Positions 34,952 to 45,618 of a stretch of DNA of 64,000 bases are shown piece by piece. Below the pieces are notes generated by a model. It saw nothing but the letters and a program-made list of their open reading frames with translations, ran no database searches and was not told the origin of the DNA. A program made the position numbers and the translations under genes. The DNA lies in the NCBI GenBank assembly GCA_013397935.1, contig VZRN01005839.1:131075-195074 (forward strand), given 5' to 3'. This DNA comes from Dasyornis broadbenti. Taxonomy: Eukaryota; Chordata; Aves; Passeriformes; Dasyornithidae. How positions within the stretch are numbered: the stretch's first letter is position 1; each line of letters opens with the position of its first letter.

Positions 34952-37900
34952 CAAAATAATTTAGCCTTAACCCAGAACAGTTTCACTTTCTTTTGACTTT
35001 TCTACTGGAATAGCATCTTCTTCCCACTTTGAAATTGAAGTCACATTTGCACAGAAATGAAACCAAAATGAGGCTAGTAAAACATGTATGTGATGTAGAC
35101 CAGGTCTCTTCCCATTTTTGAATGAGCAACGTGTCTTTTGCACTCATGGAAAAGTAAAATGAGGAAAGTATTTAATGTGTTTTGTCTTGTCATGTGACCC
35201 AATAACTGGAAGAGAGGCAGCCTGACCCTTGTGACTTGACAGCTCTCTGTAGTTCACCAGTAATTCAAGACAGAATATGGAGTAGCTGTGGGAGGCTACT
35301 ACACATTTATAATTGTTTGGGAACTGTGGCAGCTTCATTCTAAACAATGATGGTTCTCTCCCCCGTCTCCCTGTAAAGTTCACTTAAGTTATTTTCATGT
35401 TATTTTTCTTTTAAAAGGCACAGGACATATTTTACCCACTTACATGGGATTTATAGAGATAAATCTGTGGGAAAGTATGTCTATGTGTTTGCTTAATTTT
35501 AGGCACTGTAAATAGCCCTCTGATTTCAAAGAGGGTGCTCAACATTGCATGAGGTTAGGCATGTGTGTAAGCCTCCATGAGACAGGGGGCCAATATGAGC
35601 TTCTGACTTCTCTTGATGGTCTAACACAATTCTGCTGCTGCTTTTCTCTGTGCAAGCCTGAAACACTGGAATCAGCAAATAGGTGGTGAATAGTGTACTA
35701 TGAGACTACCGTGCAAGGTGGTTAAATATTAGGATGTTTACTGCCAGGATTGACGCTCTCAGGGCCATTTTCATAGACTTGTAGTTCTGCACAATTCAAA
35801 CCTTCAGGATGCCTTTTGCCAGTGAAGTGCAAGATCTAAGAATGTGAAACAGGGCTCTATTTGCCATGCTTATTCCAGAACTGCCACACAGTGACCTGCA
35901 GTGAGTGCCCCATTTTACACTGAGAAAAGGACAGTCACCTTCAGCCTCCAGGCTGGCTGCTCTGCTCCTCCAGTCCTGCAAGGGCTCAGCACTTGTCATT
36001 TTCTACAAATAACTTGCTATTTCTGTACTTGGCCCTTGGTAATCATTTGCTAACAAGGGCAACAGCAATCATTTTAAGATTTGGGAAAAGGTGGCAAGAG
36101 CAATCCTCACTGATGCTTTTAAATCCAGTGCAGCCTGCTTCATCTTCATGCCTTGTGAGATGGAAGGTGGCTGAGAACAGAGGGCATGTACATACTGCAT
36201 TCTGCTGCCACTTGATATTCCAGTTCAGGGCATCTAACCTCATTTCACTTGGAAGCTAATGTAAGCAGTTCTTACTGATACGAGTACTAAAATAGGAAAC
36301 TAATAATTCCTGGAATCTGGGTTGGCCTATTATGAATGTCAGACATTAAAGAGAACATTTCTTCGTAAAACTTTCATTCTAGGATTCAAATAGACTCTTT
36401 TAGCCCCTCTTGCATTCATTTTAATATGAACGGCCATGTAAGTGCTCTCAGTAATAGTGCTATCCCAATTTTTGTGTGACATTCTGTCAACGATGTGCAT
36501 TAAAAAGAGATTATTAAATGGAAGATGCTTTTAGGTCCCCATATTTTTGCCATCTGAGGCAGGATCATTAGGTTAAGATAAGAAAATAACAGTGATCTGT
36601 AGCTATTACAGATTATTTAATGCAGTAAGGTAGATGATACCCTTTTAGAAAGAAGCCTGACAGAGGTAGAACAGTTACTGTAATTTATTTGGAAAGAAGA
36701 AACAGCGTCAAGCTCTGTAATATCTGTGACAAAAAAATAAAATTCACTTGACTGAAATTCACTTCAGAGAGTCACCTGCAAGAATGGAGGATGCTGGAAT
36801 GTTAAGAAATGTGTTACAAATTGTTCGGGTGCCACTAGGTTCAGAAGCAGCAGTCAAGAGTGGCCTGTGGTACTGAAGGCAGCAGGAAGAGGTAAAATAC
36901 ATTCAGCTTTTGGTGCTTGGTTTATTGCACTATTAATTGAAGACATTATCACAGTTGAACCGAGTACCCCAGTGCCAGTGTGGCTGTCAATAATAAAGAG
37001 GCAGCCATTGCAGTGAGTTACTTGAAAACATTCCAGTGCTTGGTACATAGCACATTAGCACTTGTAATTAAATTAATGCCTTTTGATTTGAGACCACTGA
37101 TGTGAATATTGTGGAATCTGGAGGAAATACAGGAGAAGATTTCCAGGAAGGAAGGAGAGGAGAAGAGAAGAGACCTCCCTAGTGGCACATCCACTGAAAA
37201 GAAAAGGCAGGGCCCTTTCTTTTCTTTCTGAAAAGAAAAGATAAAGATTCCTAATTACAGCATTTCACTCATCGAGAAGTGTGTTTGTCCCAAGAGTTAA
37301 AGCAAGTAAAGACAAGGTCCCAGTTCTCACACCCCAAGTGTTCAGTATTAATAGAACATCGAACTGATTAGTCATCTTCACAAGAAGCTCACCACACTGC
37401 ATGAGGACTGGACACTAGTAAGCCCAGTTTGTTGAAGGACTAATTTAAATGTTCAGTGAACCAATTTTACTTTCACTGCAAGGGTACTTTGAAATTGCAA
37501 TGGGCCTAGTATGGCAGTGCCAACTAAGTCCAAAAAAGAACAACCCTGAAGCCAGTGTGAGGTACTTTGGAGGCCAAATTTAGTCCTAAATATAAAAGTG
37601 TATTAAATAGTGTTCGATCAGTCAAGGCCCAGAAGACTGAACTCTGTGTCTCTGGCTGAAAGAATCAGAATAATTTGGATTGGAAAAGACCTCTAAGATC
37701 ATAAAGTTCATCACTTAATAAGTTACAGCCTAAAATGGGGTATTAGAAGGGTTTGTAAGCAGGCATACATTGTCAGTGGGAGAGAAAGGACAGGAACTTT
37801 GGGATGTGATTTCCGTGGTTATATATGTGGGTATACACCAGCTCTGTGTCATCAGAGAGCAGTTCTTTTTCAAAGCTTTCTCACTGATCTAGGGAAGTGT

Positions 37901-40900
37901 GGTGAGTTTTAGAGGAGCTCTGAGTGAAGGGAAGACAGTGGCTGGGATTTGGAACTGCATTTTGGAGAGCAGCAAGCACAAATGTGGAAGTGAAGGAAGC
38001 AACTCTGAATCTGATGTTATTAGTGGAACAGGAGAGAAAGGGGAATACATCTTAGAGGTCCAGATCAAAACCCTAATGAAATATTGTATTGACTTTTTGA
38101 CTGGGAGGAGAGGAGGAAGATAGGAGTCTGTGACTGGTACTAATTTAGTTGGTTAAGGTATTACTAGTGAGAATTCAAAAACTGTTGTGGAGAGAAATAA
38201 TCAGATGGGGCATCTTTTAAGGGCTGTAGAAATTAAAACTTCTAGAAAGTTAGTAGTTGTGACATTTGTATTGGGAAGAAATTGGCCTTGTTTTAAGACA
38301 TACTGTGAAGTCATGTATTAATGAGGCCCACTCCAGTCACTGCAGATAATGTCCTTCTTAAAGAGCTGACAGCCTGAAATGTTACACTGAGAAAGAGCTG
38401 ACAGCCTAAAGTGTTACACTGAGAAGACAATGCACAGTAGTGATCAGCTTGGCATTACAGTTTATTGAAATAGGTCACTTTCCAGGAATCACAAAGGAAG
38501 AAAATCTGTGGAAAAATATAAAACATGGTCAAAGTTGTGAATTGCAATGAAAAACTGTTTTTGTGCAGAGAGGGCTTGTGGAAAAGGGCAGGCAAGGGAG
38601 GAAGTGGTAAATGAAACATTGAGTCTGGCATCACTTTCAAAGTGGTTTTACAAATAAGCATCAAAATCTGAGATGGCAAGGCTGAGGGAATTTCTCAGGG
38701 AGTCTTAAAAGCAAAAGAAAGACATTGAATATTTCAGATCTGGTCCTGTGTTAAAGAAAAAATTGCTTTTCCAGGAAATTAGTTGCTTTTACCTGCAGAA
38801 CATAAATTAATGTTCTGAAGGGACAGAAATCTATCTAATATCCTTAAATCTGTGGCTGCCAGCAGTGTTTCAGTGCTTTCTAAATAAATACCTTTTTTTC
38901 TTTCAGAACAAAGTTGTAGTGTTTTATTTCCCAGACAAGACTGCTTTTTGCATTCAAGACTTAGGGACTGGCATGGTAATAATTATAAGGTGGTTGTCAG
39001 AGTGAGGAATCACTGTAGTTTTCTGAATGGCTCCTCCACCCATCATCTTGTTTTTGGAGGTTATATAGAATTGCTTTAGTTTCCCTTTGGTTTTGTGTGT
39101 CTTCAGAGGGGTAACAGAGGTGTTTTAAAAGTGCATCATTTAAATGTTACGCTAAGAGAAATTTAAGTCTGAGTTTAGAAACAGTCAAATCCACACTGCA
39201 CGAGATCATTGGCTGGTACTGAGTGTTTTATGTCCAGTTATATCAACAGAGCTATGGCATTTTACATCAGGTTGGTATCTTACTATTCCTGTGTTCCAAA
39301 CACCCAGATAATACTTAGAGTGAGATGAAAGAGTAGAAGAGTTGAATCACTCTTTAGGAAGCAAAAAATGTCAAGTAAATTGAATACTTTCTGCACATCA
39401 GTGAGCTGGGATAACTTAATTGCATAGGACTGGAAAAACAGCTAAGCCAAAGCTCCTAAAACATTTCCTACTGTAAATGCTTGTATTTAATTGTCAGCAA
39501 TTGTTTAGTGTAATTTGGGCTGTTCCTCTACGTCAGCTCTGATACTGGTGTTTATTATTCTTGGAACCATTAGCTGTCTGTGAGAGCTTCTCAGTTTTAA
39601 ATAACAGGCAAAAATGTTAGTTTAGGAACAATTGTGGGTGATTGCCAAGATTGTTTTAAAGACCAAGAAGGAATAATTAACCAAAACAACTAGCTGATCA
39701 GAATGAAATATAAAACAGAGAGTGAATTAGTTTTGCTTAGGAACAAAATCAGGAAAAAGTAAAAAGGATAATTTTGCTCAGAATTTTCTTCCTACTTTAT
39801 GTAACATATATTTTCATTTGATTAGCAGTACCCAGGAATTATTACACAAAAATTAGGGTTCTAAAATGCTTTCATCCATCATAGTTAGCTACTGTCTTAC
39901 TAAAGGACTGATAATTTCTTTTGTAAATTGTTTCATTCTTTGTATCAACTGTAACTTGAATAATTGCTTTCCAGTAGCATGTCTCTAAAGCAATTCTTTG
40001 TCACAATTATTGATACACAGAAGGACTTGTTGAGAAAACAACCCAGAGGTATTTGTATAAATACTGATGACCCATAACACAAAACCTAGGCATATTAGAG
40101 TAGATGCCTGTGTGGCTGTTTGGAATATCTAGATTTCCTGGAACCTCTCTGTGGAACCTACTGCCTGAGACAGCATTTGCTCTTCAAGAGGTCATTGCAT
40201 CCAGGGCTTGAATACCACATCCTGTCTTCTCTGTGTGAATGTCATAGATTCTGTCATAGAGCTTCCTAAAAATAGCAGTCCAAAACTTCCCCTGTACATC
40301 CTGCTGTTTGTGTAACAAGATTTTCACTGATTTGGTTTTTCCATGCCTATCCTTCAAAAATACATTATATGTAAAAGTATGTGTAAAATTCCCGGAAGAA
40401 AGAAACTCACTAAATCTAAATATTCTAAAATAAGTGATTTTTATTTACATGAATGTTCAGTTCTGATATTCCAGGACTATTGAATCAGACATTGGTTATA
40501 AAATTCTTAGCATAAATATAAGTTATAAATACAATAATTATCGCATATATATATATAAAAATATATTTAATGGACATGCTTACTCTTTCATAGCATTTTA
40601 ACAACAGTGGAAGAAAAGCTTGGTCCTATGTATTATGAATCTTGTTTTCTTTCCTACTGGTATGTACATTTGAATGAGACTTTGTGTTGTCACCTTTATC
40701 CATACAGTGGGATAAACCCAAGCTGTCAGAGCTCAGTGGAGTATTTTTCTTTAGCCCTTGTTTTAAAATCCTTGAACAGACCTATTGAACCTTTCACCAT
40801 TACAAGTGTAGAAAAAGGCACTGCAGTCAAAACAGGAGTACATTCCATGGAGGTAATTTTCTTCCAAACAAAAATATTTTAAGAGTGTGTGTGTATGTGT

Positions 40901-41211
40901 GTGTATAGTAATTCATGTAACAGTAGTAGATCATTCAAGCAAGCACTCCAAATCAGGCACCCTAGTGTGGTGCATTAGAAGGGGTGATTGTTTAGGTCCC
41001 TTCATGCTTTTTTCTAGTGTGTTAATTGAAAATGAAGCCTGGGGTTCATGGTGCTAATTTATTTGTTCCTTATTTGCAGTTAACTGATTTTATTTTTAAA
41101 TCTCTTTTATAGATGAAAGAATTCCAAACTAAGATGCAGTCAATCTTTCCAGCAATTCCTAAAAATAGCGAGTCCCCTGTTGAATGGGAAAACTTACTTA
41201 AATCCAAGTGA
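19223..41211 (+). CDS. TMEM242: TMEM242, transmembrane protein 242 (spliced gene, four coding exons)
   Basis: The coding sequence joins 19223-19358, 21201-21301, 26531-26668 and 41113-41211 into 157 codons plus TGA. All introns have GT..AG borders and reading phase is kept throughout (phases 1, 0, 0). The product matches vertebrate TMEM242 (C6orf35, DUF1358 family) from about residue 40 to the end. It has a first helix (about 47-68), a basic loop with KKKNPDWF (about 70-77), the motif ATAALPESGSSLALRALGWG (83-102), a second helix (about 101-121) and a tail with MQSIFPAIPKNSES. In human the protein sits in the mitochondrial inner membrane. It helps build the ATP synthase c8 rotor ring together with TMEM70 and contacts complex I assembly factors. 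The N-terminal 45 residues are longer than the roughly 29 in human and poorly conserved. No frame damage is seen. Confidence 0.96.
19959..19992 (-). promoter_or_regulatory. TATA-like elements on the minus strand in the CpG island
   Basis: Read on the minus strand, the sequence has CTATAAAAAC at about 19981-19990 and TATAAATATAAAG at about 19959-19971, both inside otherwise GC-rich DNA. They could start an antisense transcript running back across exon 1. A long minus-strand open frame begins downstream of them but lacks an ATG near its start, so a protein is unlikely. Motif evidence only. Confidence 0.25.
20640..20715. repeat. A/T low-complexity tract in intron 1
   Basis: Pyrimidine units (TTTC) followed by alternating runs of A and T, including a T15-16 run. 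It is partly self-complementary. Simple sequence with no sign of a gene or mobile element. Confidence 0.85.
21201..21301 (+). CDS. TMEM242: TMEM242 coding exon 2
   Basis: Encodes residues 46-79, with the first codon split across intron 1. It carries the first membrane helix (GIFLGTVATAGMIAGFGTTL), which is rich in small residues as expected for tight helix packing. The basic loop follows (AMTKKKNPDWFSK), where human has SLAKKKSPEWFNK. The acceptor is ttggcag|GTGG and the donor AGTAAG|GTTTGT. Confidence 0.96.
21302..26530 (+). other. TMEM242 intron 2
   Basis: A 5229-base phase-0 intron. Most is AT-rich with no recognisable content; A-rich and T-rich tracts lie around 23935-24135 and 25080-25135. 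A doubtful decayed coding sequence on the minus strand (25423-26434) is listed separately. The acceptor is a strong pyrimidine tract ending ttctag. Confidence 0.9.
25423..26434 (-). pseudogene. Possible decayed coding sequence, antisense in intron 2 (unidentified)
   Basis: Three minus-strand open stretches follow each other in 5'-to-3' order. The first is 26177-26434. A +1 shift leads into 25834-26193, 120 codons including the end stop and interrupted by two TAG codons; both could be former CAG. A third runs from about 25780 to 25423. The peptides look protein-like: MPEEPGKGLDELPSYQEKLS in the first, VTMTQELISRGYNSEEALET in the second, and a His/Ser/Pro-rich third. I do not recognise the family, and no poly(A) tail or target duplication is evident. 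Chance is a serious alternative, because open frames of this size are common in the window. Confidence 0.2.
26531..26668 (+). CDS. TMEM242: TMEM242 coding exon 3
   Basis: Encodes residues 80-125 in phase 0. It starts with GVTATAALPESGSSLALRAL, the best conserved block of the family (GSMATAALPESGSSLALRAL in human), followed by the second membrane helix (WGSLYAWCGVGLLSFAIWKA) and LGVHS. Borders are ttctag|GGGG and CACAGT|GTAAGT, the latter a full-consensus donor. This exon makes the identification secure. Confidence 0.97.
29740..30360 (+). promoter_or_regulatory. CpG-rich island inside intron 3
   Basis: About 600 bases dense in CpG, including gccgcgg, gcgccccgg and cccgggcgcgg segments, in otherwise AT-rich intron and some 10 kb from any coding exon. 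A consensus splice donor (GCG|GTAAGC, cut after 30049) follows about 300 bases of island on the + strand. This could be the first exon of an alternative or non-coding transcript. Open frames on both strands here are long for the window but are the kind that GC-rich DNA produces by chance. It may be an alternative promoter, an enhancer-type island or a separate non-coding gene; the sequence alone cannot decide. Confidence 0.6.
32212..32307 (-). mobile_element. CR1 tail fragment in intron 3
   Basis: On the + strand the sequence reads tcacagaataattagggttg, then a ggaaaggaccactgaggatc segment and cccccagccaaggtagggtc acctagagca. This is the complement of a standard CR1 3' end. Only the last hundred or so bases of the element are present, so it is a short 5'-truncated copy inserted antisense to TMEM242. 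Confidence 0.9.
34910..34947. repeat. T38 homopolymer in intron 3
   Basis: An uninterrupted run of 38 T, the longest homopolymer in the window. On the minus strand it could be the poly(A) tail of a retrocopy located at higher coordinates, but no AATAAA lies just before it in that reading and no source gene is recognisable. Confidence 0.95.
37661..37720 (-). mobile_element. CR1 tail fragment in intron 3
   Basis: agaatcagaataatttggat followed by tggaaaagacctctaagatc at is the complement of a CR1 3' end with a decayed ATTCTATG tail. About 55-60 bases are recognisable before similarity fades. Confidence 0.75.
38360..38423. repeat. 32-base tandem duplication
   Basis: Two adjacent 32-base copies (38360-38391 and 38392-38423), each starting aaagagctgacagcct and ending gttacactgag. 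They differ at two positions, both A/G transitions. Confidence 0.9.
41113..41211 (+). CDS. TMEM242: TMEM242 coding exon 4 and stop
   Basis: Encodes residues 126-157 and the TGA stop at 41209-41211. The peptide starts MKEFQTKMQSIFPAIPKNSE and ends VEWENLLKSK, close to human MNDFRSKMQSIFPTIPKNSE and VEWEETLKSK. This is the soluble, mainly polar C-terminal tail after the second membrane helix. The acceptor is ttttatag|ATG. Confidence 0.97.
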   Translation: MKEFQTKMQSIFPAIPKNSESPVEWENLLKSK

Positions 41212-42320
41212 AAGACTCAGAGCCATTTGGAGATGTCTCTTTCAGCAAGAACAGAAGCAGAAGTAGCAGAAGTGTCTCCTCTGGAAAATAAAGAAGAGTC
41301 AGACTGAGCAAGTTACTGACTGAGTGCACTGAACCTGGGAATGCCAGTTAACATCTAGCAGCAAGGGAATCAAAACCAAACCAAAACAATTTATACTGTA
41401 CTTTTCAGCATCTTTGGTATAGTTGATTTGTGAGAAAATGAACCCTCCAAGATAAGTTGGATTCAACTGGCAAAAAGACTTTTTTGAAGACTTACAGAAG
41501 AAACTGATCTTGATTAGTAAATATATGGACATAATCCCAGTAAATTCCTGTGCCATCCTGCATTTCAAGAAGAATTTTATGAAATTTCTCTAGGAAACAA
41601 GAACAGTACTTTCAGTGACTTATCCTATTAGGAATGTAACTATCAAATCAATCATAACAGATCTCTTGCAGAGCCTGAGGGTAAAGCATATAGTGCAATC
41701 TTCAAAAATAAAGGAGTTATTTAAATTTGCAACAGAGTAAGTAAACAAAGTATTTTTATATGTCTGAAGGGGGAGTTTAAGACTCAGTATGCAAGTAGTG
41801 ACCTGTGAGCTTCTCTGCAGAGTGTCAGAAGAGATCTTTACAAAGTTCACTGTTTCCTCAGTATTAACTCTTTTTTAATTGGATCCCACAATAATGAATC
41901 TCACAGTTTGTATAAAAGTCTCTACTATATTTGTATATCAATTGAAATAATAAGTGGAAAAGGTGTAAAATAGTGAGACACCCAGTCAGTCCTACACAAA
42001 TGTTTTCAGCTAAGAAGATGCATGGGCAGGACTAATTTTGTGTGTTCCAGTAACTTCTGTGGCTCTTGTACGAGGAGAAGCAGTGTGACGTTTTCCACAC
42101 TGCAGTTATCTCATGAAGTGTGGGTGTAAACTAGAAGGAGTAATGTCTTACTCAAATGTTGTATGTGTAGAACTGAAGACCTGTAAAACTGCAGAAATAA
42201 AAAAAGTGCTATCAGTGAACAGTTCTTTGTTGCTCAGTTATCAGATTTTCTTATTAATTGCACACAGTCCACTTAGTTAGTTGTTAGATTTAATAAAGTC
42301 CTCTTAAAACCTGTCTTTTG
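41212..42320 (+). other. TMEM242 3' untranslated region (end estimated)
   Basis: AT-rich sequence after the stop codon without another gene. AATAAA signals occur at 41287-41292, 41707-41712, 42196-42201 and 42292-42297, with further ones at 42497-42502 and 42678-42683. The last may also be used, so the end point is a guess and alternative polyadenylation is likely. Confidence 0.6.
42292..42297 (+). terminator. Candidate poly(A) signal of TMEM242
   Basis: AATAAA followed within 20-35 bases by a T/G-rich stretch (cctgtcttttgggattt), the expected arrangement for cleavage. The signal at 42196 is a close competitor. Confidence 0.45.
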
Positions 42321-45300
42321 GGATTTAAGTCTTTGCATTCCTAGGAAAGAATATTAAAAAAAGCTTTAAATGTCAGAAGAATAATAGAGAAGTATGGTTT
42401 TCCTATGAAACATGACACTAAAATAATACCTTTAAAACAATTGAAGTGTAATGGTTGACATCTTTTCCAGAGCTTCATACTTGTAATTCAATATTAAATA
42501 AATTGTGGTGAATACTGCCATCATACACACATGAAAAATGGTACTATTTTTGTATTTCTGTTAGTTTCATGTGAGTGGTGATACCTGTTTTGCCTACATT
42601 TAAGCATATTAGTGCTGAGTTACCAAGTTTAACAAGTAGCTGGGCCATTATAGCTGGTCAAATACTGAAATGAGCTAAATAAATGCAAATAGCATGATGT
42701 CCTTCAGATTACTGTTAGTTTCTGAGGTGGGGCTTTGGGTCATCTTGATCTGGGTTAAACAACTCACCTAAATCAGTCATCCAAAATGCTTTGCATGTTC
42801 AATGGAGAAAGGCTGGCTAGAGAGTGACTTGCACTGTACTGAAATGAATGGCTTTCCCTGGAATTGTACAAGGCTTCAGATCTGTCCTGCCTGCTGGCTG
42901 CCTCTGGAGAAAACTGTCCTACCCTTGCTGCCCAGTACAGTGACTACATGTGGACAGTTCAGAAACTCAGAAGGAAAATGAGTGGTCTTCTGGAACTTTA
43001 GAGCTCCGAGGGTTAGGTAGGTGGTAAGTCTTGGCACAAGAGAACTGTCCCTTCTGGTAGTGGTTAGCCATTGGATTAGTATAACTATATTATATATTTT
43101 TAAAAATCCCTTATGACAGATAAGATAAATTGAATCTGGAGGCAACCAGTTACAAGGACATACCAGATGATGCTGTTCAAAAAATTCTGACACAGTGAAA
43201 TATACAGACAAATCTTTAAAATAGAATCACACAGGGTACAGTGTGATGAAAGTACAGAGTGATGAAATAAAGCCATGTTGAGGTATAAGGCTGAACATTA
43301 AGCATGTTTCAAAGAGAGAGGAATTCGTAGATCATCGTATTCCAAACTTTATTTTGTGCTTTTGGCTGGAAATGGATTTTCTCTAGATAAAGGTTTGTGT
43401 AGTGTAGAAGAGTGCAAGCATAATGTAGGAGTATATCAAGTCTCAGTTGACATGAAAAACAAGGGAGATCTTGGATATTTGTTACTGCACTGTGCAGCTC
43501 TCTTCACTGAGTGAACATTCTGCTGGTTTTGTGATGGATCATTTTTTCTTCTTTTGAAAATATTTGGCGAAGAGTTACTGGAAACCACACCAAAATGCTG
43601 AGCAAATGGAGGGAAATGTACTTAGTACACCAATAGCAGCTAGATACCGTAGTGTATGTAGTTATTGAAACTAAGCAAATGAAATCAGGCTAAAAACAAC
43701 AACAGACAATGGGCATTAAAAGAAAAAAGGCATTTCAAGAGTTAAATACTAGAAGTAGATACTGGCACAAAAAAAATTTGGTGGGTCAGTGACTCCCTAA
43801 CTGCTTTCTTTAATTTAAAAAGTTGCTTACTCTCTTTATCAAGGGAGTGTAAGAACAAAACACAAGTTTATTTTCATCATCAGCTTTTCCTGTGCAAAAA
43901 CTTACACTAAATTAAGATGATGTTTGCAACACTGCTCTTCAAAGTGGGTAATGCAGAATAACCACAGTGAGTTTCAAATTATTTCAAATTACTCTTCAGC
44001 TGCTCTCTGTTTCATTTCCACTGATTTTTCTCCAACTTTCTGGTCACATTTAGTTGTAGGAATAACGGAGGGCATGTATGTTCTTAAAATTAGCCTGTAG
44101 GCTTATGCTTAATAATCCATGAGCTCCCTCTATACTCCTGTGTTGCTTAGAAGCAAAAAGAAAAATAGGAAAACAAACAGTGATGAGATCAGCAGCCCAC
44201 CGAGCTCTGCTGTGCTCCTGGTGACAGAGGGAGGCCCCAAAGTACCACCAGCCCCAAAGTCACCAACAGTGTGTTTGCGCTAGAAGGTAGCAAATGAAAA
44301 CAAACTGGGTTGCTTGTTTAAACTGGTCCAATGCCCACTCTGGCAAAAAGATCTCAGGGGCTTTTGCTGTGATTTTTGTCACCTACAGCATCTGCTGACT
44401 TATACCAAGCTCCTAAGAACTCATAGTTTCAGAAAATTCGGGTCACCTAATATTCACGCAGAACAGAGTAGCCTTCAATATTTAGGCTGTCATTCAAAAG
44501 TCTCCAGAGAGTTACATGCCTGAAATGCAATTAAGGATGAAGGGCTGAATCAACACTGAGAGAGTCTGGGCTGGTGGTTGCCGAATTTCTAGATGTTTCA
44601 AACCTGATAGGCCAGAAAACAATCCCATCTGGGCAAATGGCCTGTTTTAGCAATTGGGATTAAGCTGACAGAAGTTTTTTGTAATTTGTCTATTTCTTTC
44701 ATAGTGTGGACATATTGTTAAATTAGTTAATGGGAAGAAAAAATGTTTAACAGCTAATGTGATCCTTTATGTGGTGCGCCATCTGTGTATTGTGTGCTGA
44801 ATGTCACTGGCGGTGGGAGAGAGGAAATCATAAAGAATTTCAGCCTTGTCTTCTTTACTGTCATTATCTTGGGCAAGTATGATAAATAATCATATTTATG
44901 TTCTGGAGCATATACAGTTTAAATCAACCTATTAACCAGGAAGACATTCTTCACAGACTTTGGAAGGCACAAAAAAAGACATTATCTCACCATAAGCAAT
45001 CCATTTCATGGGTGCTGAGCACTAGAAACTTAGAATGGAGTGAACATGACAAGTTATTTTTCCTTTCATATTTAAATAAAGCTATTTGCAGAGACTTTAT
45101 TCAAGCATATTTGGGGGCTAATCCTGAGGTTCTGGAAGGGAACAAATCAGCTTTTGTAGACTGTTATGCAGAAAGTGTAAGAAATTTTTAATCCTCCATG
45201 TCCCAAAATCATCAATTTTATTTGATTGAACACTTGTTTCTATGAAAGCCGTTTTGCTGTTAATTGGAGCTTCAAGAGAATCAGCTCAGTTATTCATCAG

Positions 45301-45486
45301 CCTGGCAACTGGGGATCCTGCTTTCCTTCCAATCTGAGGTGTTACTCTAATCATCAGCTGAGCAGGAAGGAGATAGCTGACCAGGAACAATTTGGGTATG
45401 GCTGCTGTGACTGCTAGCCCTTGCTCTAGCTCACCCACACTCACCTGCCTATGCAAGGCTTTGCTCTCCCAAGGACGGAGGTGCAG
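42321..45486. other. Intergenic region downstream of TMEM242; nothing recognised
   Basis: AT-rich sequence with short open frames of random appearance on both strands. In human the next gene on this side is ARID1B in convergent orientation; its very long last coding exon would be obvious, and it is not here. Confidence 0.6.
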
Positions 45487-45618
45487 CAGTCAGTCAGTCA
45501 GTCAGTCAGTCAGTCAGTCAGTCAGTCAGTCAGTCAGTCAGTCAGTCAGTCAGTCAGTCACTCACTCACTCACTCACTCACTCACTCACTCACTCACTCA
45601 CTCACTCACTCACTCACT
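45487..45618. repeat. Compound microsatellite (CAGT)18 (CACT)15
   Basis: Eighteen perfect CAGT units (45487-45558) switch directly to fifteen perfect CACT units (45559-45618), a one-base change in the unit. The open frames through it, with SQSV and THSL repeats, are artefacts. Confidence 0.98.

Larger units (their letters stand above)
26669..41112 (+). other. TMEM242 intron 3
   Basis: A 14444-base phase-0 intron, the largest of the gene. It contains a CpG-rich island (29740-30360), two CR1 tail fragments (32212-32307, 37661-37720), a T38 run (34910-34947), a 32-base tandem duplication (38360-38423) and a TG-rich stretch near 40885-40910. The rest is AT-rich sequence without a supportable gene. 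It ends with a T-rich tract and ttttatag. Confidence 0.9.

Noticed and set aside
40708..40854. Cryptic exon in intron 3 just before TMEM242 exon 4 (ttatccatacag ... ggag|gtaatt)
   Set aside because: Borders resemble splice sites, but the four known exons already give the full conserved protein and this peptide has no counterpart in the family.
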